Below, piece after piece: positions 36,333 to 44,935 of a DNA stretch of 64,000 bases (positions are counted from its first letter, which is position 1; each line of letters starts with the position of its first letter). The notes beneath the pieces were generated by a model, which was given only the letters and a program-made list of their open reading frames with translations, was not told where the DNA came from and ran no database searches. Where the stretch lies: positions 62,001 through 126,000 of the forward strand of contig CANROC010000001.1 of assembly GCA_947632175.1 (NCBI GenBank), written 5' to 3'. This DNA comes from an uncultured Oscillospiraceae bacterium. Lineage in GTDB: Bacteria; Bacillota; Clostridia; Oscillospirales; Oscillospiraceae. The position numbers and the translations under genes were made by a program.

Positions 36333-37058
36333 TCAGGCGTCAAGGCGGACGAGGCGTTTGACGCGTTTATAGAGGGGGAGGGTGACGAGGGAGACGAGGA
36401 CGGCTTTGATGAGGTTGAAGGGGGCGACGCACAGGGCGGCCATGGTATAGACGGATGTTACGTGGGAGTTGACGGCCTGGGCCATGGAGATGATGGTCTC
36501 CAGGGGGACGCCGTAGAGCGTGGCGAAGGCGGGGATGAGGTAGACGGCGTTGAAGAGGCTCCCGAAGGCCGTCATGGCAAGGCCGCCGGTCACGAGGGCG
36601 ACGACGGCGCGCTTGAAGGTCCGTTTGGTGTTGTAGATGACGGAGGCCGGCAGGACCATGGAGCATCCCACGGCGAAGTTGGCGAAGTCCCCCACGAAGG
36701 CGGTGGTGGTGCCCTTCAAAAGGAGCTTGAGCATGATCTTCAGAAACTCGCAGACGACCCCCGCCGTGGGGCCCATGGAGAAGGCGCAGATGAGCACCGG
36801 GATCTCGGAGAAGTCCAGCTTATAAAAGTCGGGCGCTATAAAGACCAGGGGGATCTCGAGGTACATGAGTACCCCCGCCAGCGCCGCGAACATGGCCATG
36901 TAGGCCACGTAACGGGCCGGGGTGAGCTTCCGGCGGTCCTTCATGAGGAACCGCTCGCACAGCCACGCCACAAGCGCAAGGCCGGCGAACACGCCTACGA
37001 TCACCAGCACGAAGGAGAGGTTCTCCCGGAAATCGGTCAACAGCTTTTTGAGGTTCAT
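36333..37058 (-). CDS. ribU: Riboflavin ECF transporter S component
   Basis: 241 residues, six hydrophobic helices of an ECF S component. Core: PARYVAYMAMFAALAGVLMYLEIP, FYKLDFSEIPVLICAFSMGP, then a C-terminal helix pair. The LDFSEIP segment is typical of RibU. It binds flavin in the membrane and is energised by a shared EcfAAT module not in this window. ATG at 37058 follows AAGGAG. The FMN riboswitch upstream confirms riboflavin as the substrate. Confidence 0.93.
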   Translation of the reverse strand: MNLKKLLTDFRENLSFVLVIVGVFAGLALVAWLCERFLMKDRRKLTPARYVAYMAMFAALAGVLMYLEIPLVFIAPDFYKLDFSEIPVLICAFSMGPTAGVVCEFLKIMLKLLLKGTTTAFVGDFANFAVGCSMVLPASVIYNTKRTFKRAVVALVTGGLAMTAFGSLFNAVYLIPAFATLYGVPLETIISMAQAVNSHVTSVYTMAALCVAPFNLIKAVLVSLVTLPLYKRVKRLVRLDA

Positions 37059-37085
37059 TTGGATGACTCCTTTACAAAAGAATAA

Positions 37086-37108
37086 CGCCTGAACGTTCCG
37101 TCCAGGCG
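37086..37108 (-). terminator. Riboswitch expression platform of ribU
   Basis: CGCCTGGACG and CGTTCAGGCG around a GAA loop, followed by TTATTCTTTT, lie between the FMN aptamer and the ribU ribosome site. A transcription-terminating off-state is likely. Confidence 0.65.
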
Positions 37109-37145
37109 CTTCATTCGCGCGAAAGGTCGCGGCAAAAGCCGCCAT

Positions 37146-37249
37146 CTTCTCCCATCCAGACTGTACTGTCGGTACCGGAATCGCACCGGTTCGGCGCTCA
37201 TGCGCTCGCGGACTTTACCGCCGGTCGGGATTTTCACCCTGCCCTGAAG
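37146..37249 (-). promoter_or_regulatory. FMN riboswitch (RFN element)
   Basis: All RFN landmarks are present in order on the minus strand: CTTCAGGGCAGGGTG, AAATCCCGACCGGCGGT, AAAGTCCGCGA, CCGGTGCGATTCCGGTACCGAC, AGTCTGGATGGGAGAAG. It binds FMN and turns off the downstream riboflavin transporter. Confidence 0.97.
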
Positions 37250-37274
37250 ACGAATCGTATCAAGTTGTGTCCCT

Positions 37275-37303
37275 ATTATAGGCCAAGCGGGGAAAAATTG
37301 CAA
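37275..37303 (-). promoter_or_regulatory. SigA promoter of ribU
   Basis: TTGCAA (37303-37298), 17-bp spacer, TATAAT (37280-37275), about 25 bp upstream of the FMN aptamer. Confidence 0.82.
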
Positions 37304-37408
37304 GTCTTTTTTTCGCGTCCTCCCGGATATGACCGTTTTCTCTCCCCGCCCCTGTGTACTATTATGGTAAACCATTTTTGGGACTACCAAAGCAAAGGGG
37401 AAATCGTT

Positions 37409-39688
37409 TTGACAGGCATGGAACAGGGGAAGGCCAGGACCGGTCTTCGGACGGCGGACAGGGCGAAGTGGGCGGAACTGGGGGTCCGGTTCGTCCTGGG
37501 GCTCGTGTTGGGGCGCGTGCGCATTTTAGGGGGGCTCTCCCCCTTTGGGGCGGCGCTGGTGGGATCGTCGGTGCCGGGGATGGAGGGGCTTTCCGCCCTT
37601 TTCGGCGTGTGGCTGGGGGCGCTGACGGCGGGGAGCTTCGCCTGGGCCGTGAAGTACATAGCCATCACCGCCATCATCTGGGCGACGCTCCACTTTTTCG
37701 CCAAGGCCGCCCCCTGGTGGTTCCCGCTGGCCGTGACCTTCGGAAGCTCCCTCGTCATTGGGGCCGTCTACGTCTGGGACGCCAAGTGGGAAGTCACCGC
37801 CGCGGCGGAATGGGTGGTGGAGAGCTTCCTGGCCGCCGGGTGCGTCTACTTTTTCGACGCCGCCCTGGCCCCCTGGTCCCGGGACGCGGACCGGGAGAAG
37901 CGGGCGGCCCACTCGGTGAGTTTGGCGGTGCTTTGCTGCGCCCTGCTCATGAGCGCGGCGTCCATCAATTTCCTCGGTGTCCTGGCCCTGGGGCGGGCGG
38001 CGGCGGTGCTGGCGGTGATGATGCTGGCCTATCGTGGCGGGGCGGCCTCCGGCTGTATGGCCGGCGCGGTGCTGGGGGCGGCCATGGACCTTGCCCAGGG
38101 GGGCGTGCCCTTTTTCACCATGAGCTACGCCCTCTCGGCCCTGCTGGGCGGCGTCTTCTCCAGGACCTCACGGCTTGCCTTCACAATAGCGTGGACCTGC
38201 TGCTCGGCCCTGACGGTGATCTGGTTCTGGGGGACCGTCCGGCAAATCTCAGCGCTCTATGAGACCTTCGCCGCCGGCGTCGTTTTCATGCTCCTGCCGG
38301 ACAGGGCCATGACGCGTCTGGGGCTTCTGATGCCCACGGAGACGCCGGGGTTCGGGCTTTTGAAGGTCCGGGAGTACGCCCGGGACCGGGTGGACCGGTG
38401 CGCCGCCGCCTTCAAGGGCCTCTACGACGCCGTCCGCGCCGCCGGGGGCGACGAGACGCGGGAGAGCTTCTCCACCGTCTTCGACCGGGCCGCCGACGCC
38501 GTCTGCCGGGACTGTCCCCACGCCGCCCGGTGCTGGCAGGAGCGGTACGTGGATACGGTGGACGTGATGAACCACCTCACCGCCGTGCTGAAAAAGGGCG
38601 AAGCCCGGCCCGAGGACCTGCCGGAGCACTTCCTGGCCGCCTGCGACCGGTCGGAGCGGCTTCTGGCCGCTGTCAACGCCGAGGCCAAAACGTACCTCAC
38701 CCGCCAGCAGTACCGGGCGCGGATCCGGGAGAACCGGGGCGCGGCCTTTGAGCAGTATCACGACGTCTACCGCATCCTCACCGCCCTCTCCCGGGAGCTG
38801 GGCGGGGAGCTTACGGTGGAGACGGGGCTGGAGCGCAAGCTCCAGAAATGCCTCCGGGGCCTGGGCATGGAGGCTTCGGCGGCGGTGTTCCGTCTCCCCG
38901 GCGGCCGCCTGCGGGCGGAGATCCGGTCCAAGGACCTGAATCTCCTGACCCGGGACGAGACGTGGCTGGAGCGGCTTTCCCAGGTGCTGGGCGTCCGGCT
39001 TTGCACCTGGGACACAAAGGACGACGAGCGCCTCGTCCTCCTGGAGGCCGAGCCCCTGGCGGTCCGGGTGGGCGCGGCGGCGGCCAAGCGCGCCGGGGAG
39101 GCGGTCTCCGGCGACAGGAGCCTCTTTTTCCGCACGGAGGAGGGCGTCCTCTACGTGCTCCTCTCCGACGGCATGGGCTCGGGTCCCGAGGCGGCGCGGA
39201 TGTCCGCCGGGGTCCTGGCCGTTCTGGAGCGGTTTTTGAAGGCCGGCGTGGCGCCGGAGACGGCGCTGGGGATCCTCTCCGACCTCATGCTCTTAAAGTC
39301 CGACGCGGGGCTGGAGAGCGCCACGGTGGATCTTCTGTCCCTCCACATGTTCACCGGGCAGGCCGTCCTCTACAAGTTCGGCGCCGCGCCCTCCTACCTC
39401 GTCCGGGGCAACTCGGTGCGCCGCATCAGCGGCGGGTCCCTGCCCGTAGGGCTGGCCGCGGGGAAAAAGCGCCAGGGCACGCGCCTCACGCTGTCCCCCG
39501 GCGCCATGCTCATCATGGCCTCCGACGGCCTGGTCACCGGCCGGGACGACGCCTGGCTGCGCGCCGCCCTCACCGCCGAGGCCGACGAGCGGGACCAGGC
39601 CAAGAAGCTCCTCTCCGAGGCCCTGAAGCACGGCGCGGGGAACGACGACAGCACCGTCATTTGCGTGAGGTGCGAGGAGAGGCAATAG
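37409..39688 (+). CDS. spoIIE: Stage II sporulation protein E, PP2C phosphatase
   Basis: About 759 residues. The N-terminal third has around ten hydrophobic helices (LGVRFVLGLVLGRV, WLGALTAGSFAW and others). The middle region has a Cys cluster (CRDCPHAARC, about 370). The C-terminal PP2C-type phosphatase (about 555-755) has SDGMGSGPEAARMS and MASDGLV. It dephosphorylates SpoIIAA to free sigma-F in the forespore and acts at the polar septum. TTG at 37409, eight bases from GGGG, is favoured over ATG at 37418; reading upstream to 37265 crosses the divergent ribU promoter. No clear 0A box was found. Confidence 0.92.
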   Translation: MTGMEQGKARTGLRTADRAKWAELGVRFVLGLVLGRVRILGGLSPFGAALVGSSVPGMEGLSALFGVWLGALTAGSFAWAVKYIAITAIIWATLHFFAKAAPWWFPLAVTFGSSLVIGAVYVWDAKWEVTAAAEWVVESFLAAGCVYFFDAALAPWSRDADREKRAAHSVSLAVLCCALLMSAASINFLGVLALGRAAAVLAVMMLAYRGGAASGCMAGAVLGAAMDLAQGGVPFFTMSYALSALLGGVFSRTSRLAFTIAWTCCSALTVIWFWGTVRQISALYETFAAGVVFMLLPDRAMTRLGLLMPTETPGFGLLKVREYARDRVDRCAAAFKGLYDAVRAAGGDETRESFSTVFDRAADAVCRDCPHAARCWQERYVDTVDVMNHLTAVLKKGEARPEDLPEHFLAACDRSERLLAAVNAEAKTYLTRQQYRARIRENRGAAFEQYHDVYRILTALSRELGGELTVETGLERKLQKCLRGLGMEASAAVFRLPGGRLRAEIRSKDLNLLTRDETWLERLSQVLGVRLCTWDTKDDERLVLLEAEPLAVRVGAAAAKRAGEAVSGDRSLFFRTEEGVLYVLLSDGMGSGPEAARMSAGVLAVLERFLKAGVAPETALGILSDLMLLKSDAGLESATVDLLSLHMFTGQAVLYKFGAAPSYLVRGNSVRRISGGSLPVGLAAGKKRQGTRLTLSPGAMLIMASDGLVTGRDDAWLRAALTAEADERDQAKKLLSEALKHGAGNDDSTVICVRCEERQ

Positions 39689-39699
39689 GGCCGGAGAGG

Positions 39700-39778
39700 C
39701 GTTGGGGGGCGACCCTTCCGGCGCTTCGCGCCACCTCCCCCAAGGGGGAGGTAAAGGGCGGGTTCTAAGCCCGCCTGC
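39700..39778 (+). repeat. Short hairpin module between spoIIE and the next gene
   Basis: Holds a GGCGCTTCGCGCC hairpin, CCTCCCCC/GGGGGAGG and boundary hairpin I (GGCGGGTT-CTA-AGCCCGCC). The same order occurs at 30070-30135 at the end of array 5. Confidence 0.8.
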
Positions 39779-39845
39779 GCCCACTTTTTCCCATCCCGCG
39801 TATAATTTTCCTCTCTCCGGGGAAAGATGGTTCCGAGGTGATTGG

Positions 39846-40115
39846 ATGGTCAAGGGCATTTCCCGACGGGTGGTGATGGTGAAGTCGCCGGATCCGGAGA
39901 TTTTTGACGAGGCGATCTTTATCGTCCGGGAGGGCGCGCTGCGGCGGCCCGGGGTCACCGGCGAGAAGCTGGTCAGCGAGGCCATGAGCGTGGCGCAGAC
40001 CTACGCCCGCCGGGCCGGGAGGCCGAAGGCTCCCCTTGCCCTGCCGCCCTGGGCCTGGTCGGTGCTGGGCGGGGCCGTCGTGGGGATCGTGTGGTTCCTC
40101 ACCGCCATCCTTTAA
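39846..40115 (+). CDS. Small C-terminally membrane-anchored protein, unknown function
   Basis: 89 residues. It starts MVKGISRRVVMVKSPDPEIFDEAIFIV, a compact basic/alpha-beta segment, and ends with one membrane helix (about 70-88, WAWSVLGGAVVGIVWFLTAI). No family with a known function is recognised. GAGGTGATTGG gives a strong ribosome site for ATG 39846; the frame continuing upstream lies in repeat DNA. A TATAAT at 39801 is a possible -10. It is a real gene by codon bias and RBS. Confidence 0.75.
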   Translation: MVKGISRRVVMVKSPDPEIFDEAIFIVREGALRRPGVTGEKLVSEAMSVAQTYARRAGRPKAPLALPPWAWSVLGGAVVGIVWFLTAIL

Positions 40116-40162
40116 AAGCGCCCGACCGCTGTGGGAAAAACGCCGAATCCGCGCGCGGGCTC

Positions 40163-40191
40163 TTGAACTTTCTGTCTCCGGATGGTAAAAT
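40163..40191 (+). promoter_or_regulatory. SigA promoter of wecB
   Basis: TTGAAC (40163-40168), 17-bp spacer, TAAAAT (40186-40191), about 38 bp before the start codon. Confidence 0.7.
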
Positions 40192-40228
40192 AAGCTTGAC
40201 CCCACAGTAACTTTATGGAGTTGAGCTT

Positions 40229-41335
40229 ATGAAAAGGATCATGCTGGTCTTCGGCACGCGCCCGGAGGCCATCAAAATGTGCCCGCTGGTCAATGAGCTG
40301 AAGTCCCGCCACGGCGTGGAGACGCTGGTGTGCGTCACCGGCCAGCACCGGGAGATGCTCCGGCAGGTGCTGGACGCCTTCCGGGTGGAGCCGGACTATG
40401 ACCTGGAGGTGATGAGCCCCGGCCAGACGCTCTTCGACGTGACGGAAAAGGTCCTCACCGGCATGAAACGGGTCCTGGAGGCCGCCCGCCCCGACGTGGT
40501 CCTGGTCCACGGGGACACCACCACCACCTTCGCCTCGGCCCTGGCCTGCTTCTATCTGGGCATCCCCGTGGGCCATGTGGAGGCGGGGCTTCGTACATAC
40601 AACGTGAAGGCCCCCTACCCGGAGGAATTTAACCGCCAGGCGGTGGGCATCGTGGCCGACTACAACTTCGCCCCCACTCCTCTGGCGCGGGACAACCTCC
40701 TGCGGGAGGGGAAGCTGCCCCAGTCCATCTGGGTCACCGGCAACACCGCCATCGACGCCCTGGGCACCACCGTGGTCAACGACTTCACTCATCCGGACCT
40801 TTCCTGGGCGGAGGGGTCGCGGCTCGTCATCCTCACCGCCCACCGGCGGGAGAATTGGGGCGAGCCCCTGCACCACATCTTCCGCGCCGTCCGCCGTGTG
40901 GCGGAGGAGTTCCCGGACGTGAAGGTCCTCTACCCCATCCACTTAAATCCCCTGGTGCGCGAGGCCGCCCGGGAGGAGCTGACCGGCTGTGACCGTGTCC
41001 GGCTCATCGAGCCCTTGGACGTGGTGGCCTTCCACAACTTCCTGGCCCGGTCCTACATGATCCTCACCGACTCCGGCGGCATCCAGGAGGAGGCGCCGAG
41101 CTTGGGCAAACCCGTCCTCGTCCTCCGGGACGTGACCGAGCGCCCCGAGGGCGTCAAGGCCGGGACCCTGCGGGTCATCGGCGTCAACGAGGACGTGGTC
41201 TACCGGGAGTTCAAGGCGCTGCTGACCGACGAGGAGCTCTACAACCGCATGTCCCGGGCGCAAAACCCTTACGGCGACGGCCTCGCCTCCCAGCGGATCG
41301 CGGATATCTTGACGAAAGGACGCACAAGCGTGTGA
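40229..41335 (+). CDS. wecB: UDP-N-acetylglucosamine 2-epimerase (non-hydrolysing)
   Basis: 368 residues, GT-B-like epimerase fold. Seen: VFGTRPEAIKMCPLVNEL at the start, VLVHGDTTTTFASALACFY, GHVEAGLRTY, catalytic-region TGNTAID, TAHRRENWGEP, and TDSGGIQEEAPSLGKPVLVLRDVTERPEG. It interconverts UDP-GlcNAc and UDP-ManNAc for teichoic-acid linkage or capsule precursors. GGAGTTGAGCTT provides the ribosome site. It stands alone with its own promoter. Confidence 0.96.
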   Translation: MKRIMLVFGTRPEAIKMCPLVNELKSRHGVETLVCVTGQHREMLRQVLDAFRVEPDYDLEVMSPGQTLFDVTEKVLTGMKRVLEAARPDVVLVHGDTTTTFASALACFYLGIPVGHVEAGLRTYNVKAPYPEEFNRQAVGIVADYNFAPTPLARDNLLREGKLPQSIWVTGNTAIDALGTTVVNDFTHPDLSWAEGSRLVILTAHRRENWGEPLHHIFRAVRRVAEEFPDVKVLYPIHLNPLVREAAREELTGCDRVRLIEPLDVVAFHNFLARSYMILTDSGGIQEEAPSLGKPVLVLRDVTERPEGVKAGTLRVIGVNEDVVYREFKALLTDEELYNRMSRAQNPYGDGLASQRIADILTKGRTSV

Positions 41336-41389
41336 TAAAGACGGGAAACGGGCGGGCCTATGTGCCCGCCCGCGTTGTTCGCAGCCGCT

Positions 41390-42200
41390 CCGTTAACCCA
41401 CGTTCGCTTCCCCCCTGCCCCCCTCCTACGAGGAGGGGGCGAAAAAAGGTTGCGCCGCTTTGCGGCGCAATTTTTTATAAAGGCGGCGCGAAGCGCCGCA
41501 ACCTTATTCCCCCGACCCCTTTTTCGGAAAAAGGGGTGCCGCCGCAGCGGCGGGGTATTCGAGCCCGTGGGGCGTACGGATGCTTCCGGTAAACGAAACT
41601 TACTGCGTGCGGGCCGCCAGGAGTAGCGGCCCCTACGGCATAATTTGGCCGGATTCGTTTTATCGAAACCGTTCGGACAACGCGCCCTGTAGGGGCCGCC
41701 ACTCTTGGCGGCCCGCGTTTCGATGACCTCCGGTGTCGGTTGAATTGGATAACCCTCCATATTCCCCGTAGGGGCGGACCCATGTGTCCGCCCGTGGCAC
41801 GTTGCGGGACAGAAACGGGTTCGATAAAACGGTAAATGGCGGTTATCGGGGGCATGGGCCGCCGTGGGCGGCGGCCCGTACGGCGGTGTTCGGGGCGGGT
41901 CGATTGTCGATGGGCGGGTCGCCGGGCTGCGCCCGCAGGCACGTTTCGTAGCGCAACCGCCGCGCAGCGGCGGCTCTTGGCGCGGAGATGACGGCGACCC
42001 CTACGGCGGATAACGCAAGCCGGCAAAATTGACGCCCCCACCCTGCCCGTCGCTGCGCTCGGGCACCCCTCCCGGAGGGAGGGGCAAAAAAGGTGCGTTG
42101 ACGGAACTGGTTCCAATTATTCGTACCCGCCCCCGTCCCGGGCCCCCTCCTCGCAGGAGGGGGGTAGGGGGGAAGCGAGCGTTGCGGTTTTCGGGCCGTT
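41390..42200 (-). repeat. Mosaic hairpin array 7 (reverse polarity), with a loop insertion
   Basis: Fills the convergent wecB/42220 junction. Left to right: E, reversed F, reversed T, a CCGCCG(CA)GCGGCGG hairpin, A (one mismatch), reversed A, D, C, then a B hairpin whose arms (GGGTCGCCG at 41918, CGGCGACCC ending at 42000) are separated by about 75 nt that contain their own GCCGCCGC/GCGGCGGC hairpin. A CCTCCCGGAGGGAGG hairpin and E complete it. Confidence 0.88.
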
Positions 42201-42219
42201 CCGGCAAAGCGGCGCGGTC

Positions 42220-44319
42220 TTATGCCCCCGCCTTCTCCATGGCGACGACCTCCCCCAGGCGTTCGGGGGCGGTGAAGGCGGAGGGGGAGAGGTTGGTGCG
42301 GGAGGCGAGGGGGGTGACGGTGACCGTGTCGGTGACGGTGATGGTGTCGATGTGCTCGGCGCCGAAGGTAAGGTCGCGCTCGATGAGGTAGAGCGTGGCG
42401 CCGTCCGCCACCAGGATGTTGTCCTCCCCGGCGGTGATGCCGCCCAGGGGGACGGCGCGGCCCTGGGACAGGGCGTAGAAGCGGTAATGGACGGCGCTGC
42501 CGTTTGCTACCCGCACGATGAGCTCCTCCCCGCCGTCGTCGGTGAGGTCCAGGAGGGCGTACTCCGCCAGGCTCTCGGGGCCGGCGTACAGCGCCCCGGT
42601 GCGGTCGATGAGCTCCTCAAAGCTCATGGGCTCGAAAAGCGACGTGTCGTCCGCCGGCATCATGAGCAGCGCCTGTCCCGGCTGGGCGTAGCTTTCAAAT
42701 TTCCCCACTTCCCGCTGGGAGACCGGCTCCTCCGCAACAGTCTCGCCGTTCCAGAGGATCTTGTCCACGGTCTCCTGGCCCATATAGGCGCTGACGCGCC
42801 AAAGCTCCCCGCCGCAGTCGTAGAGAAGCGCGTGTTCGGCGCCGATCTCGCCCAGCCTGCGGGTCTGTCCGTCCTCCATGGTCCAGACCTCCCACATGGC
42901 GTCGGCCTCGCACGTGCCCGTGCCGGCCAGAAGCTCCGGCTCCCCGTCGCCGGTGAGGTCGAAGAGGGCGTAGCGGGTGAACCAGTCGTCCTCATAGGCT
43001 TCCAGATTTTCCGCCAGGACCCGGGCGTAGCCCTCGGGGCTGACGGCCAGGGTCCCGGTATCCGCGCCGCGCAGATACGCCCGGACAGCGGCCACGTTGA
43101 GGCGGCGGTTGTCCACCGCGGCCATGAGGTTCCGGGAGATGCGGGTCTCCTGGTTGAAAGTGCCGTTGCCCACGGCGGTGTAGATGCGCGCCACGCGGTA
43201 GGCCTCGCCCTCGCCGTCGATATAGTCGATGAGCAGGAGGATGTCGGCCCGCCCGTCGCCGTTGAGGTCCTCAAAGCTCACCGCCGCCACCTTTTTAAAG
43301 GTCAGGCCCGTGAGCACGGGGGTGAGCTCGCTGATGGACGTTGTCCCGTCGGCGGTGAAGAAAAAGCGCACGTCCGTAAACTCCTGAGTGGGGGCATAGG
43401 AGATGAAGCGCACCTTCCCCAGGCCCACCAGATTCACTTGGAAGCTCTGGTCGGCGATGATGTTCTCACTCTTCAGCGCCACTCCGGCGCCAAAAGCGAT
43501 GGGCGGGGCCTTCTCCGGGAAGACCGGGCGCGTGACGGTTTCCGGAAGCTCCCAGCGCACGCTCCCGCCGAGAGACCGCAAAAGCCCGGTGTCCGGCGCG
43601 TCGCCGGAAAGGCGCACCGCCATCCAGCAGGACCCCAGGTCCGCGACCATCAGCGTCTCGCCGCCGCCCTCGACAAGGGCCAGGGTACGCTCCCCGGCGT
43701 CAAAGGAGCGGATGTCCCGCCCCTCCAGGTGGCAGAGGCTCATGTAGTTCATGGTCCCTTTTACGGACCGGATGAGCTCATAGGGCACGCGCTCCCCTTC
43801 GGGGCTCAGGAAAGTCCCCTCCAGCCGGAAGGAGCCGTCCTCCTCCACATCGGCGGCGGCGGGGGCGTGGCCGCCGGTGAGGAGCTCCCCGCCCAGGAGC
43901 TCCGTCAGCTCCCCGTAGGTGAAGACCTCGCTCCTTTGGGAGACGGTGAGGCCGTACCGGGCCGCCGCCTCCTCCTGGGACGCCTGTCCCCAGACGAACT
44001 CGTCCCAGGCCTTGGCCTCGTCCGTCTCGTTGTAGGTCTCCACAAAGAGCACGTCGCCGCTCACCTCGATCGCCGGCGGCTCGTGCTCCGGGCCGCCGGT
44101 GGCGGCGGGCTCCGCCAGGCCGAAAAAGCCCGTGGCCGAGGCCGTGATGCCGAAGGCCGCCAGCACGCCCACCGCCGCGGCGGTGAGCAGGAGCTTTTTG
44201 ACCGAGAAAGCGCGGCGCAGGCGCTTTTCCGGCTTTTTCGGCTCGAAATCCTCCATACGGAACTCATAGGAGGATCGGACATGGGAAAAGGTCTCTTTAA
44301 AAAGGTTGCCTGCCATCAC
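42220..44319 (-). CDS. Membrane protein with FG-GAP/VCBS-like repeats, putative anti-sigma partner
   Basis: 699 residues. Cytoplasmic N-terminus of about 40 residues rich in charged helices (KETFSHVRSSYEFRMEDF), one membrane helix (about 42-62), then a large outside part. That part includes Ca-binding-like DLNGDGRADILLLIDY (about 357) and DLTGDGEPELL (about 456), a related DLTDDGGEELIVR (about 597), and beta-rich stretches, suggesting a propeller or dockerin-like fold. ATG 44319 overlaps the sigma-factor stop (ATGA), so the pair is co-translated. Inference: an anti-sigma or sensor for the upstream ECF factor. No catalytic motif was recognised. Confidence 0.8.
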   Translation of the reverse strand: MMAGNLFKETFSHVRSSYEFRMEDFEPKKPEKRLRRAFSVKKLLLTAAAVGVLAAFGITASATGFFGLAEPAATGGPEHEPPAIEVSGDVLFVETYNETDEAKAWDEFVWGQASQEEAAARYGLTVSQRSEVFTYGELTELLGGELLTGGHAPAAADVEEDGSFRLEGTFLSPEGERVPYELIRSVKGTMNYMSLCHLEGRDIRSFDAGERTLALVEGGGETLMVADLGSCWMAVRLSGDAPDTGLLRSLGGSVRWELPETVTRPVFPEKAPPIAFGAGVALKSENIIADQSFQVNLVGLGKVRFISYAPTQEFTDVRFFFTADGTTSISELTPVLTGLTFKKVAAVSFEDLNGDGRADILLLIDYIDGEGEAYRVARIYTAVGNGTFNQETRISRNLMAAVDNRRLNVAAVRAYLRGADTGTLAVSPEGYARVLAENLEAYEDDWFTRYALFDLTGDGEPELLAGTGTCEADAMWEVWTMEDGQTRRLGEIGAEHALLYDCGGELWRVSAYMGQETVDKILWNGETVAEEPVSQREVGKFESYAQPGQALLMMPADDTSLFEPMSFEELIDRTGALYAGPESLAEYALLDLTDDGGEELIVRVANGSAVHYRFYALSQGRAVPLGGITAGEDNILVADGATLYLIERDLTFGAEHIDTITVTDTVTVTPLASRTNLSPSAFTAPERLGEVVAMEKAGA

Positions 44320-44792
44320 ACTCTCTCCTCCACAAGCTTGGCCCGCAGCATCGCCCTGGCGCGGGAAAGGCGGGTCGTAACGTTGGACTCCGTCAGCTCC
44401 AGGATCCCCGCGATCTCTTTGACGGAGTAGTCCTCGTAGTAAAACAGGTACAGCGGCACCCGGTATTTCTCCGGCAGGGACATCACCGCCGTGAAAAGCC
44501 CCAGCTGCTCCTCCGCCTCAAAGGGCACCGACAGCGCCAGCTCCTCCGGGGGCATGGGCGCGCGGCGCTTGGCCGCCCGGGCCAGGTTCCGGCAGTAGTT
44601 CAGCGTCACCCGGATCATCCAGCGCTTCACGTGCTCCTCCCCGTGAAAGGGCCCTTTCGCCGTGTAGAGCCGCATCAGCACCTCCTGGACCGCGTCCTCC
44701 GCGTCCTCGGGACTGCCGGTGAAGTTCAGCGCCACCCGGTACGCCGTGTCCTTGTATGTCCTGGCGTACCGCTCAAATTCCTCCCTGTCCAT
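44316..44792 (-). CDS. ECF-type RNA polymerase sigma factor
   Basis: 158 residues. Region 2: RYARTYKDTAYRVALNF, DAEDAVQEVLMRLY, HVKRWMIRVTLNYCRNL. Region 4: LPEKYRVPLYLFYYEDYSVKEIAGILELTESNVTTRLSRARAMLR, a complete helix-turn-helix. ATG at 44792 is preceded by GGAAGG; GTG at 44801 is the alternative. It is translationally coupled to the 699-residue membrane protein. Confidence 0.93.
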   Translation of the reverse strand: MDREEFERYARTYKDTAYRVALNFTGSPEDAEDAVQEVLMRLYTAKGPFHGEEHVKRWMIRVTLNYCRNLARAAKRRAPMPPEELALSVPFEAEEQLGLFTAVMSLPEKYRVPLYLFYYEDYSVKEIAGILELTESNVTTRLSRARAMLRAKLVEERV

Positions 44793-44829
44793 CTCCCCCA
44801 CCTTCCTTCATTCCGGTGTTCGTTCACCT

Positions 44830-44859
44830 ATTATACACCATAAAGACGCGCTTTGTCAC
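44830..44859 (-). promoter_or_regulatory. Promoter of the second ECF sigma operon
   Basis: GTGACA (44859-44854), 18-bp spacer, TATAAT (44835-44830). It looks like a SigA promoter rather than an autoregulated ECF promoter. Confidence 0.6.
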
Positions 44860-44890
44860 AAAATCCGGGGATTTTCGAGAAAAAAAGGGC

Positions 44891-44920
44891 AAAAAACCGC
44901 CCCTCCCGGCGGGAGGGGCG
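44891..44920 (-). terminator. Terminator after the ECF transporter S component gene
   Basis: CGCCCCTCCC and GGGAGGGGCG with a 2-nt loop, followed by GTTTTTTG in the minus direction. Confidence 0.85.
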
Positions 44921-44935
44921 CGAAAAGCGCATTGT

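Noticed and set aside
37201-37408. Spo0A box before spoIIE
   Set aside because: No TTGTCGAA-like sequence was found, so Spo0A control is not claimed.
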